Below, in pieces: positions 1-8,871 of a stretch of 64,000 nucleotides of DNA (its first letter is position 1; every line of letters starts with the position of its first letter). Origin of the DNA: Poecilobothrus nobilitatus (taxonomy: Eukaryota; Arthropoda; Insecta; Diptera; Dolichopodidae). Location: assembly GCA_947095535.1 (NCBI GenBank), contig OX352772.1, positions 102,797,099 through 102,861,098 on the forward strand, read 5' to 3'. The notes under the pieces were generated by a model. That model ran no database searches and had not been told where the DNA came from. It was given only the letters and a program-made list of their open reading frames with translations. The position numbers and the translations under genes are program-made.

Positions 1-552
1 ACATGTTTTTAAAAGTCCATCTAAGCTGTAAGTGAAATTTGTTCTTAATTTGATGTTAACTTTTGGCTTACTTAAACAGATAGTAGTGTATAATAAAGTT
101 TTTGGAAACTCCTCAGCTTTGTTTGGTATTACATAGTTTGTATCGTCATTTATAAAGTTAAAAATACCCCAAATTAGTTGACGTAAAAATTCTCTTCTTG
201 AAAATCCTAATAATGGTCGAATATTTTGAATTAAAGTAGGAAGTAACAGAACCTTCCAATCGCATATCATTTGATCGTTACTATATGGTATATAAGTATT
301 CCCAACACCAATACGGTTTGTCTGCATACCAGAGATTTATATTTGAGTACTTTTTTCCCATTCCTCACCATAGACATTTGGAATAAAATCATTAGCATAT
401 ATTTCAGATACACCAACTTTCCAATTAGAATCGATCATATATTTATCCATTTTATTCGTAAAAGTTGATAATGTGTTTTCGGGGTAAAAATTCATAGATG
501 AATCACTGAGTAATGTGACGTAAAATTCATCATTTACTTGTACGTTGTCCAT
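1..552 (-). pseudogene. Polinton penton-like minor capsid protein (fragment 1)
   Basis: The frame starts at 552 and reads EFYVTLLSDSSMNFYPENT, then a NWKVGVSEIYANDF segment. This YVTLxSxSS...FPxNT...W-VG-EI pattern is typical of the Polinton protein usually taken as the vertex (penton-like) minor capsid protein. An in-frame stop lies at 337-339, after which the same frame stays open to the window edge, so the copy is a single-stop pseudogene truncated by the window. The start overlaps the upstream gene by 19 bases. The plus-strand copy near 8.87-10.09 kb is a homologue. The family assignment is from recalled pattern; the capsid role is established for the family, not shown here. Confidence 0.72.
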
Positions 553-1187
553 GAACTTGTAGATTTATTTTTACAAATTGGAAAATTAAGTTGTGTTTGA
601 GTATCACCTGCTTTCGCTGATCGCAATAAATGTTTTGGAGATATATTTATAGTTTTTTCCTTTTTCGTTCTATCTAATGGAACTGTTATTATATCACCAG
701 TCTCTGTTTCAAATATTTGAACATTTTTACTCCTAATTGATTTTCGTTTTCTTAACCGTTCCCCCGCTGTTGCAGCAGACATTGCTTTTGATAAAACATT
801 TTCTTCGTCTTCAAACACATTATCAGGGGTATCCTTATATATTTCTTCCTCAGGGAATTGCATTTTAATGTCTCTATATTTAACAGAATCTGATTGTACC
901 TTTGCATCTTTAAGTAATGGTTTTACACGTGTTTGAGTACTTTTTGATTCCATTAGTATAGTTTTTCCTTTTTCTCTATTTTGTGGAAAAGTTCTGCTGT
1001 GATTTTGTTTTTTAAACAAGTTTTGCCGTAAAAAATATCATTTCTGGATATCAGTCAAATGCTTATTTAACATAATTTTTTTCATATTTTTATCCAACTG
1101 GTTAATTTCAAGATTAGAATTTTGTTTAAGTTTTTCATATATTTCCGATTTGAGAATTATCATTTTATTAAATGATGAATTATTCAT
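534..1187 (-). pseudogene. Conserved Polinton ORF3 (unknown function), one internal stop
   Basis: The start ATG at 1187-1185 overlaps the preceding gene's stop as ATGA. The N-terminus (MIILKSEIYEKLKQ) and the LNKHLTDIQK segment match a small conserved Polinton protein that begins with a ...P.xYxxL motif. An in-frame TGA lies at 1040-1038; beyond it the frame is open to 534 and contains the conserved SKNVQIFETETGDIITVPL block. The plus-strand copy at 8.09-8.82 kb shows the same two blocks, so both parts belong to one gene. The protein is charged, with no transmembrane segment. Function unknown; a virion or core role is inferred only from its place between pX and penton. Confidence 0.6.
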
Positions 1188-1507
1188 TTTATAAGATTTC
1201 CAATCAACCCTGAAAGAACTGTACCAAGAAGAGTAGGTAAAAATCCTTCTTTTTGAACAATAATTTTTCGTTTATTATTTATTGATTTTTTATAACAAAT
1301 GAGTGATCTTAACTCCCTTTTATATCTTTTTAATTGATTTTTTGTTTTTTTATTCAACTTACAGTTACCATTTAAAATATTTAACGATATTTCACAAATT
1401 GTTTTAATTACATCTGGTTCACAATGTTTTATAATAACTCTTTGGAATTTCGGTTTAGAATTTTTTAACAGGTGCAATATATGTCGGTTGGTTTTCAATC
1501 GTTTCAT
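1184..1507 (-). CDS. pX-like small basic Polinton protein
   Basis: I take the start at the methionine beginning MKRLKTNRHILHLLK; the open frame extends upstream to 1573 inside the ATPase gene. The protein is very rich in Lys/Arg and ends in a hydrophobic tail (EGFLPTLLGTVLSGLIGNLI). The layout (ICEISLNILNGN core, Lys/Arg middle, QKEGFLP and hydrophobic end) matches a small protein found next to the ATPase in many Polintons. It may be a DNA-condensing or membrane-interacting virion component, by analogy only. It overlaps the ATPase end by about 53 bases in another frame and the next gene by 4 bases (ATGA). It reads intact. Confidence 0.65.
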   Translation of the reverse strand: MKRLKTNRHILHLLKNSKPKFQRVIIKHCEPDVIKTICEISLNILNGNCKLNKKTKNQLKRYKRELRSLICYKKSINNKRKIIVQKEGFLPTLLGTVLSGLIGNLIK

Positions 1508-2129
1508 ATTCTTTTGCATATTGTTCCAACTGATTTGTTGTACAATAACACAAATCTTGCTCGAAAATGTCACTTCTCAATCTAAATAAATCATTAACTT
1601 GTTGAGTAAGATCTATTAATATATAACCATATGGCTTAGATGTCACTTCATTATATACTTTCTCAAATTCCTTGACCTGATTCGGATATATTTGACGGGC
1701 TAATGGTAATATCTGTGATTTATATCTAGGATTCTTAAAAAGAATTATGTATTTGCAATTCAGTGAAATATCTCTGGAAAATTTACCTTGATGAAATATA
1801 TTTTGGGTTACAAATATTACCGATAAATTTCTATGATGCGATCCTCTAGTAAATAGTTCGCAGACATGTCTATCATAAGAATTTAACATCATATCATCTA
1901 TCACAATTAATACAGAGTTTCTATTATCACTAAAATCAGGAATACTGTTGCTATACTCAAGATCTGTTATATCATTCGGTACTGCATTTTTATCTGGGTT
2001 ACACCAAATAATTTTATTGATTTGCGGATGTATGATTTTATTTTTTAATTTTATTAGGTTATGAATAAAAGTAGTTTTTCCACAACAAGTTGGCCCAGCC
2101 ACCATCATTGTAAATGGGTGAAAAAACAT
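1455..2129 (-). CDS. Polinton FtsK/HerA-type genome-packaging ATPase (A32-like), intact
   Basis: This 224-residue frame is uninterrupted. Walker A is AGPTCCGKTTF (about residues 12-22) and Walker B is VLIVIDDMM (about residues 73-81). A polar segment, SVIFVTQN, follows near residue 105 and fits sensor motif usage in this class. The length fits the family (about 220-250). In the family the enzyme pumps DNA into the capsid. The C-terminus (PTYIAPVKKF) is read over the start of the pX-like gene, as in the second copy. It is divergent from the plus-strand gene starting at 2178, with only 48 bases between, so a shared bidirectional promoter is likely. It is the best-preserved gene of this fragment. 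Confidence 0.9.
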   Translation of the reverse strand: MFFHPFTMMVAGPTCCGKTTFIHNLIKLKNKIIHPQINKIIWCNPDKNAVPNDITDLEYSNSIPDFSDNRNSVLIVIDDMMLNSYDRHVCELFTRGSHHRNLSVIFVTQNIFHQGKFSRDISLNCKYIILFKNPRYKSQILPLARQIYPNQVKEFEKVYNEVTSKPYGYILIDLTQQVNDLFRLRSDIFEQDLCYCTTNQLEQYAKEYETIENQPTYIAPVKKF

Positions 2130-2177
2130 AATTAAATAATTAATTATTCATGATAGCAAACCTATATATATACCAAA

Positions 2178-2717
2178 ATGTACACTCAGAAAGAGAATAT
2201 AAAGTCCTGCTTCATTCACTCAAAAGGTTATTCATTCATAATGGATAACCAACAAATTTTCATTGTTGACTTACAATTTGTACAAAGAAATGAAAAGCAA
2301 TATTTTATAAAGGAATTGGCTATTCTTAAAAAGGGGAGTTTGATTCCAATTGTATATCATTTTAAAGCGCCTTACCCCGAAGAAGAACTTAATCATGAAA
2401 CAAAATACAATATTCAATATTCTGAAAATAAAATAAATGGATTAAAATGGAATAGTGGTACAGTAGAATACTTATGTTTGAGGGATATACTTAAGTACTA
2501 CTTACAATCAGCTGATATAATTTACGTTAAAGGAAAGCAGAAAAAAAATTTTCTTGAAAAATACATAGATAGTACTAAAATAAATGATTTAACCAAGGCA
2601 ATGCCATCATTGTTAAAAATTGAACATTTTAAATCTATGTGTCCTATTCCAACACATAATGTAAGTTCAAGTTTAAGATGTGCAATTAATAGTTTTTCTT
2701 TAAGTAAGTACATATAA
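2178..2717 (+). CDS. Polinton-associated nuclease-like protein, intact
   Basis: The frame is 179 residues; an inner methionine at 2241 (MDNQQIFIVDLQFVQ) is the more likely start because homology begins there. The blocks IVDLQF, FIKELAIL, FKAPYPEEEL, NGLKWNSGT and ADIIYVKGKQK recur in the broken copy at 24,216-24,661. The Asp and Glu in the first two strands resemble the first acidic residues of DEDD-type RNase H-fold exonucleases, and the C-terminal Cys/His/Cys pattern (MCPIPTH...RCA) could bind metal. I recall this protein as widespread in arthropod Polintons. The nuclease idea is inference. A perfect hairpin spans its stop codon. Confidence 0.6.
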   Translation: MYTQKENIKSCFIHSKGYSFIMDNQQIFIVDLQFVQRNEKQYFIKELAILKKGSLIPIVYHFKAPYPEEELNHETKYNIQYSENKINGLKWNSGTVEYLCLRDILKYYLQSADIIYVKGKQKKNFLEKYIDSTKINDLTKAMPSLLKIEHFKSMCPIPTHNVSSSLRCAINSFSLSKYI

Positions 2718-2752
2718 TAGTTTTATATCTATATGTACTTACTTAAAGAAAA
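2694..2752. terminator. Perfect 23-bp hairpin over a gene end
   Basis: Bases 2694-2716 and 2730-2752 are exact reverse complements (23 bp) with a 13-base loop. The stop codon (2715-2717) lies at the tip of the left arm. It could shape the 3' end of the transcript, act in termination, or mark a recombination scar. Terminator is the closest type, not a proven role. Confidence 0.45.
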
Positions 2753-3440
2753 CGTATTAAAATAAAAAACAAAAAAAAAATAATTTTTATTTGTAACATA
2801 AATATATCATATAGATTTCATATAGATCATATAGAATTAAATAATCCAACTAGAAAAGTACGATTAAATTCAACTTTACAAATTAAAGTTATGTATGTAT
2901 GGAGCTTTGCTTACAATTCTTCTCGGAAAAATCATTGGCAACAATATGCAATTGATAGAATGAGATTTCAAGGCGAATAAAGATCATTGAACCCATCATA
3001 TCTACAATTTTAAGTAGTAGTCATCGTAAAAACATATTTAAAAAGAGATTTTTGTAATACTCTAAAAATAAAATGCACTTTATATTTTGTACATTAAAGT
3101 TAATAAAGTTTGAATTTCTTTTTAACCTTTTTATATGCAACATATATATGTAGATATATATTCTACGTTCTTACTATACTATACCAATCTATTTGCATTC
3201 AACTTTTCTTGCCTCTTTCTTTTTCTACCTTTTTAAAATACTACATAGTAATCTAAACCAGATATTCTGCTAAAAAAAAAAAACGAAGATGCAAATTGTT
3301 ATTATTGTAAAACTAGTTAACCAACACAAAAAAAAAAAAAAAATTAGAATAGATGATTCAATATAAGTAGGCAATGTACTATTATATTTCGTATTACCTA
3401 ATTAGAACGAAAAAAAGTAAAACGAGAAATTTATTTTTAA
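2753..3440. other. Gene-free AT-rich spacer
   Basis: No supportable gene. The stretch holds A/T homopolymers and one arm (3112-3340) of a direct repeat whose partner lies at about 4714-4995. Confidence 0.6.
3112..3340. repeat. Direct repeat arm 1
   Basis: Starts gaatttctttttaacc and continues through tgcaacatatatatg and ctttctttttctacc. It recurs nearly unchanged from 4714, on the far side of the Helentron-like element. Confidence 0.75.
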
Positions 3441-4346
3441 AATGAAAATTAGAAAAAACGAGGAAGAGTGCAGTAGAGTAGACTGTGTCAACTCTGGGAT
3501 ACCCGTATGAACGTAATATATCCTGTTTCTATAAAACTTGATCATCTTTTAAAAACATTCAGATGTTTTAGTACCGAACTACAGAGATATATTTAAGTAA
3601 ATTGTGGAGTTGTATGACAGCTACCCAACCCGTCGCACCACCACAAATTTTATAGAATTTGTTGCCATAAAACTTGATCATCATTCGCAAAATTTCAGAT
3701 ACCCTGACTGAATAGACACTGGGTTATTTCCATTTAAAGAGATAAGTTGTATGGCAGCTACTCGAACCCGGCGGCCGAAAATGCTGGAGTTAAGTAGCAA
3801 AACTAACAATTTTGCAAAGGTGACGTAAAAAAAATGTTAGCCTCCTAGCTCCTTTATTTTTTGAGTTATCGTGCGAACGGACACTGAGTTATTTTCATTT
3901 AAAAAGAGAAGTTGTATGGCAGCTACCCGAACCCGTCGCACCCCAACAACCAAATTTTGCAGAAGTAGTTGCCATAAAACTTGATCATCATTCGCAAAAT
4001 TTCAGAAACCTAGCTTGAATAGATACTGAGTTATTTCTATATAAAGATAAAAGTTGTATGGCAGCTACTCGAACCCGGGGGCCGAAAATGCTAGAGTTAA
4101 ACAGCAAAACTAACAATTTTGCAAAAGTGACGTAAAAAAAATTTCAGCCTCCTAGTTCCTTTATTTTTTAAGTTATCGTGCGGACGGACGGACGGACGGA
4201 CGGATGTACATGGCTTAATCAACTCAGAATTCGATTCTGAGCCGATCCATACCTTTGACACTATATCTAGCTCGACTCTTTTGAGATGTCACAAACGTAA
4301 TGGCAAATTTATTATACCCTTGAACATAGTTCATACGGGTATAATA
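3440..4346 (+). mobile_element. Helentron/DINE-like non-autonomous element, copy 1
   Basis: The 5' part carries gtcaactctgggatacccg (from about 3488). The 3' end is a hairpin, with attataccc at 4311-4319 and gggtataat at 4337-4345. Just inside is a GGAC tract followed by atggcttaatcaactcaga. The interior holds a tandem duplication of about 305 bp (gttgtatgRcagctaccc near 3607 and 3910). No coding capacity is visible. The terminal layout, with 3' hairpin, internal tandem repeats and no obvious target duplication, fits Helentron-type elements. The class is inferred and the 5' boundary is approximate. Confidence 0.55.
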
Positions 4347-5100
4347 AGCATACTCAACTTAATACATAACGAAAACGTAATTTGTCTACCATCTGTATGA
4401 CATAATTACAAATTTCAATTTAAATCTTCTGATTACATAGTTTCTATTTTAGAATTTTCTAAATAGAAATTAATACCCTTTTGATTTTCCTTTTTGTTTT
4501 GACCTTCTAATTTCATAACATACAAGCCATCCTGTACCAGATATTCAGAAATTTAAGAATGCAATATATTCTTAATAAATTTATCTTGATAATTCAATTT
4601 ATTCTTTTACCTTTTTTTTGTATCTTTTAAATAATATACAAATATTGTAAACAAAACCAGATTTAATCAAACGAAAAAAAGAAAAAGGTACATGTGGACG
4701 CTAATTTCTATTTTGAATTTCTTTTTAACCTTTTTATATGCAACATATATATGTGGATATATATTCTACCTTCTTACTATACTATACTATACCAATCTAT
4801 TTGCATTCAACTTTTCTTGCCTCTTTCTTTTTCTACCTTTTTAAAATACTACATAGTAATCTAAACCAAATATTCTGCTAAAAAAAAAAAAAACAAAGAT
4901 GCTAATTGTTATTTTGTATTTCTTCCTATAGTAAACCAACACAAAAAAAAAAACACGCATTCCTTAAAGATACACTTTAAAACTAGTTAACCAACATTAA
5001 ATAACACGTGCTTTAATATTTACATATAATAGTTTTGCTAACTATTTTCATGTTGACCTATTATAATATACAATCAAAGAGCTCTAAAAAACTTGATTTA
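4347..5100. other. Gene-free spacer containing direct repeat arm 2
   Basis: No gene. Bases 4714-4995 repeat 3112-3340 in the same orientation; the rest is AT-rich with short homopolymers. Confidence 0.6.
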
Positions 5101-5925
5101 CCCCACTTCTAACAGAATCCAGGTCACAACACTTCCGGTTTCTCTAAAACTCAAGGTCATATGGTTTATTAAAAACTAGGTCGTGCGATATGGGCTTATT
5201 TTTTCCCATGCCAAAGTGCCCCTATACCTACTTGTACATATGTATGTATGTAAAAAAAATAATTAGGATGAATTTTGTAGTTGATTACAAAATCAAAGTT
5301 TCAATAATTTGTTTAACTGGGTTATAGAGGTGGTAACCCCCACTATTTCAAATTGTTTCATCCTGAAATATCTATCAAGAAGAATTTTCGAGTTGGTTGG
5401 TTGCAAATAAATTAAAAAATTAAATAAAATTAAAATTAAATTAAAAAACCAAATTTAAAAAAAAGGATTTTGAAAAACAAGATAAAAAACAAGGTAGAAT
5501 AGCCAACGGTTTTTAAAAGACGATACAAACTGTTTGTAGCACATTTCCAAAACACGATACAAACTGTTTTGAATTGTGACTTGCACAAAAATTTAAAAAT
5601 TTCTTGTAATAAGAAAAAATGTGAAAATAGGACTTTTCTGGAATTTTGAGGGGCTGTAAGTCCGGAAATCTATAGAACTAAGAAAAACCGTTAACATACG
5701 TAAACATACATTAATGGAGCCTTAATTTTTATGTCTCGCCAAAGAAAAATTTGTATAGTTGCTTAAGTTACAGGTGCCTAAAAAAAGTTAATTTTGAATT
5801 TTTGAGCGCTAATAGCTTTTAAACAAGGGGTGTTACAAAAAAATTTTCTAGGAAAACTTCTAATTCTGAATGTTCTTTTTGTCTCAAAATTTCAGGTTCC
5901 TATATTAAACGAACAGCTTTTTCGG
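5101..5925 (+). repeat. Dispersed fly-type repeat flanking the left Polinton end
   Basis: No gene. From about 5640 the stretch (ggagccttaatttttatgtc, ttacaggtgcctaaaaaaag, tgttacaaaaaaattttct) is related in the same orientation to about 14,110-14,260, 22,730-22,870 and 59,455-59,760. It appears to be interior sequence of the same Helentron-like family into which the Polinton inserted. The short frame at 5830-6012 is not a credible gene. Confidence 0.5.
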
Positions 5926-6440
5926 AGTAATATAAATTTGTGGATTCTGGCACAGCTTTTTCGAAATTTTCAGTTTCGAAATGTTCAGTTTCGAAATGTT
6001 CAATGTAGGTAAAACTAATACATATATTAGAGACATGAACCAAATGAAGGTAAGGGTTTAAGTTTCAAGAGTTAATTTTTAATTTGAAATTTAAAAAAGC
6101 TTACGGTTTAGGTATAATATAATTGAATATATGAAAGTTTAATATGTAGAAAACTTTTTATATATTAAACTAAACATATGAAAACTTGATATGTAGAAAG
6201 CTTTTGCGTTGAGATCAGTTATGTTTTAAAAAAAAGTTTAAAAACTTTAACGGCTATTATATTTTAAAATAAAAATATGTGAGAGTTTAATATGGGGAAA
6301 ACAGTTATGTCTAAGATAAAGTTTAAAAATTTTCCGTTTAAATGCAATTTTAAAAAGTATAACAAAGTTGCATTAATATATTTTTTTGCTGATAAACAAC
6401 TTTTATATTTAATTTTTATTGTTATTAAATTGAATTAGAT
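5926..6440 (+). repeat. Polinton left terminal inverted repeat
   Basis: Segments such as aggtaaaactaatacat, accaaatgaaggtaagg, aagcttacggtttaggta and caaagttgcattaatata recur in reverse complement and reverse order at 58,800-59,310, with scattered mismatches. The inner limit is about 6435-6490. The outermost 50 bases pair more weakly, so the outer limit is uncertain. Confidence 0.75.
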
Positions 6441-6603
6441 TAGTTTCAATTTCTAATTAATATAAAGTTTCAATTTGATAATTATCAAAAAAATTAAAAT
6501 CGAACTTGTACCGATATTATTTTGTACCGAGTTATATTATCAATATAAATACTGTTTCATTAAAATAATAATATTTAATTAAATTTTTATATGCAAGATA
6601 ACA

Positions 6604-6842
6604 ATGTCAATAATTAAAAAATTTATTGGAATATCAAACGCAGGTCTTTCTAATTTTAAAAAGTTAGAAGACCTGGAGATAAATGAAACCTACAAAATAA
6701 AGGGTTTCAAATTTGACCACAAGGGGAAATTGCAATGTTTGATTTCATTCTTAAAGAAGATATGAATGAAGATGAAGGTGACGATAATGATGATTACGAT
6801 GAAGATTATGGAAATGTAAACACCGATAGTGACAATAGTTAA
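6604..6842 (+). pseudogene. Small acidic-tailed Polinton protein, frameshifted
   Basis: The frame opens with MSIIKKFIGISNAGLSNF and an LEDLEINETYKIKGFKF block, and stops at 6763-6765. A second frame from 6735 carries an Asp/Glu-rich tail (EDEGDDNDDYDEDYG) to a stop at 6840-6842. The two overlap and look like one gene split by a frameshift. The N-terminal pattern (L..L.I...Y.I..F) resembles small proteins near Polinton ends that I recall without a fixed function. An acidic tail would suit a DNA-mimic or single-strand-binding protein, but this is speculation. It is the first gene inside the left inverted repeat. Confidence 0.4.
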
Positions 6843-7122
6843 ATGAAAAACAAAACAATAAGAGAAAAATTTAAAAGAAAAGAAAATTTTTCTAAAATTG
6901 AAAAAAATAAAAGTCTGAATTTAATAAAAATATTTCTTTTATTTTTTCATAATTATAATGTTTTAATTTTTTTATAGGTTTATTTTTTTCAGCTTCGTTT
7001 TTTTTTATAGGTAGAAAGAAAATCTTATATTTTTTCTATATAAATAGAAAATTTTTTTACATTGTACTTCATTTGTTTACAGCTTTCGCATCTTCTTACG
7101 CTAAATTTATATTTTTAGAAAA

Positions 7123-7810
7123 ATGATAGGATTTTCTCATCCATTTTCTATGATAGTAGCTGGTCCATGTTGTTGTGGAAAGACTACTTTCATAACTCAA
7201 TTGATCAATAACTTAAATAAATTGGTTTCCCTAACTATTGAAAAAATCATATAGTGTAATTGCGAAATAAATGCTATTCCGAAGAATTTGAAAACATTGA
7301 ATACCAGAGTGGTTTACCTGATAACTTTCGAAACAATAATCAATGCAATTTAATTATCTTAGATGATTTAATACTTGATGCTTATGGAGAAAAATGTGTG
7401 ACCTTTTTACAAAAAGATCACATCATCAAAATCTTTCAATAATACTGGTTACACAAAATATTTTTCATCAAGGATAATTTTGTAGAGATATAATTGTAAA
7501 TAATTAGTTCTTTTCAGAAATCTACGAGATAAAACTCAAATTTTGCATTTACAAGACAAATTTTTCCGGAGAATGCAAAGGAATTTCAAAAAATATTTAA
7601 TGAGATAACATCAACTCCTTATGGTCATATTATTCTAGGCTTTACTCAAGATATTAATGACTTATTTCGAATTAGAAATAATTTATTGAACAACGATAAG
7701 TATTGCGAATTTTTCTGTTCATCAAAAGAATTAACAAACGGTAACTTGTGTGAAAAAAATGAGACTATTGAAGGCAAACCAACATATATTGCATGTATTA
7801 AAAAAGAGTA
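7123..7810 (+). pseudogene. Polinton packaging ATPase, broken copy
   Basis: The start at 7123 reads HPFSMIVAGPCCCGKTTF, which contains the Walker A motif, and matches the intact ATPase at 1455-2129. A stop follows at about 7253, and a frame change leads into the Walker B segment CNLIILDDLILD (7260-7442 frame). Further frame changes follow, including the stop at 7440-7442. The last stretch (GKPTYIAC) ends at 7810 and overlaps the next gene as in the other copy. The Walker motifs themselves are conserved, so decay is by stops and indels. No functional product is expected. Confidence 0.82.
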
Positions 7811-8092
7811 AATCAAAGTTAGGAAACAACATACTTAAATTTTGTGATTCCGAAACAATTAAAACGATTTGCGAAATTGCATTAAATACGCTGAATGGTA
7901 ATAAGAAATTAAGTAAAAATCAACTTCAAAAGTTGAAAAAGTGTAAGAATAAATTGGGAGTTGTCAAAAAAAAAATTAACTTCTAAACGAAAATTATTAA
8001 TGCAAAGTGAAGGATTCTTACCAGCTTTAATTGGAACAGTACTTTCTGGTGTTGTTGGACAACTTATTCAATCATATCAGTCAAAAAATTAA
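7759..8092 (+). pseudogene. pX-like small basic Polinton protein, one frameshift
   Basis: Starts MRLLKANQHILHVLK (an alternative methionine lies at 7750). The core ICEIALNTLNGN and Lys-rich middle are open to a stop at 7984-7986. Just after an A-run near 7967 another frame carries the family's end block (QSEGFLPALIGTVLSGVV) to a stop at 8090-8092. The homologue at 1184-1507 has all these blocks in one frame. The gene overlaps the ATPase end by about 50 bases and the next gene by about 5, reproducing the overlaps of the other Polinton. Confidence 0.65.
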
Positions 8093-8823
8093 TAATTTAC
8101 AGCGAATTATTATTTTTCATCCTGAACAATACAATAAATTAAAAGATAACTTATTAGGTGATAATGAGCTCAGTCAAATACATAAGGCAATGAAAACAAT
8201 CTTGTTAAACAAGAATTTAAATGATATTCAAAAATCGCATTTATATCGAAACAAACTAATAAAATTATGTGGTAAAAGAAGAAAGCAATTATTAAAAAGC
8301 CCTGTTAAACCATTCTTGGCTAATAAAAACCTTCAAATAAAAGAAGAAACACCATCACGTATTTATATTAGAAATATGGGTACACAAACATTTAGAATTA
8401 TAAGAAAGCATAAAGATACACAGACCAAAACGAAAAAATATGCTGATGCCTCATTACAAACGAATCCTTATACGGATATTTAAGAAACGAGAGGTTTTAC
8501 AAGAATATAATAAGGAACCAATTATTGTGGATAATGATTCTGATTATAGTGATAACGTTTTTATCGAAGAAAATATCAAAAAGAGCGTTATCTGCAGTTT
8601 CTTCAGGCTTTCAGGTTTAAAGGAACGAAAATCTATAAATAGTTCATCAGTTCAAGTATTTGAAACAGATGATGGTTCAGTTATATCTGTTCCTCTGTTT
8701 GATAGACCAAAGAGGTAATTTTCTCTGCGATCAGAATCTAAAACAAAACAAAAAGAATTAAATTTTCCTATCCGTAAAAAACAAAGCAAATCAAAATCTA
8801 TATATCTAAGGATAAAAATTTAA
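8088..8823 (+). pseudogene. Conserved Polinton ORF3, broken copy
   Basis: Homologous to the gene at 534-1187. The block RIIIFHPEQYNKL (from about 8103) aligns with the other copy's N-terminus; the position matching its ATG is ATT here, so the native start is lost. The frame is open to 8483, then a shifted frame (8440-8718) carries SSSVQVFETDDGSVISVPL, then a stop at 8716-8718. A last conserved piece (KELNFPIRKKQ) precedes a stop near 8823. A middle portion has repeated TQT/TQTKTKK elements. Function unknown; placement suggests a structural or packaging partner. Confidence 0.55.
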
Positions 8824-8871
8824 AAGATTGAAAATCTGCCAAAACATCTAGTTGGAAGTCATATACATAAA

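Noticed and set aside
5101..5925. Extension of the Polinton inverted repeat out to 5.1 kb and 60.1 kb
   Set aside because: The outer similarity (5640-5935 versus 59,455-59,760) is in the same orientation, so it is a flanking dispersed repeat, not part of the inverted ends.
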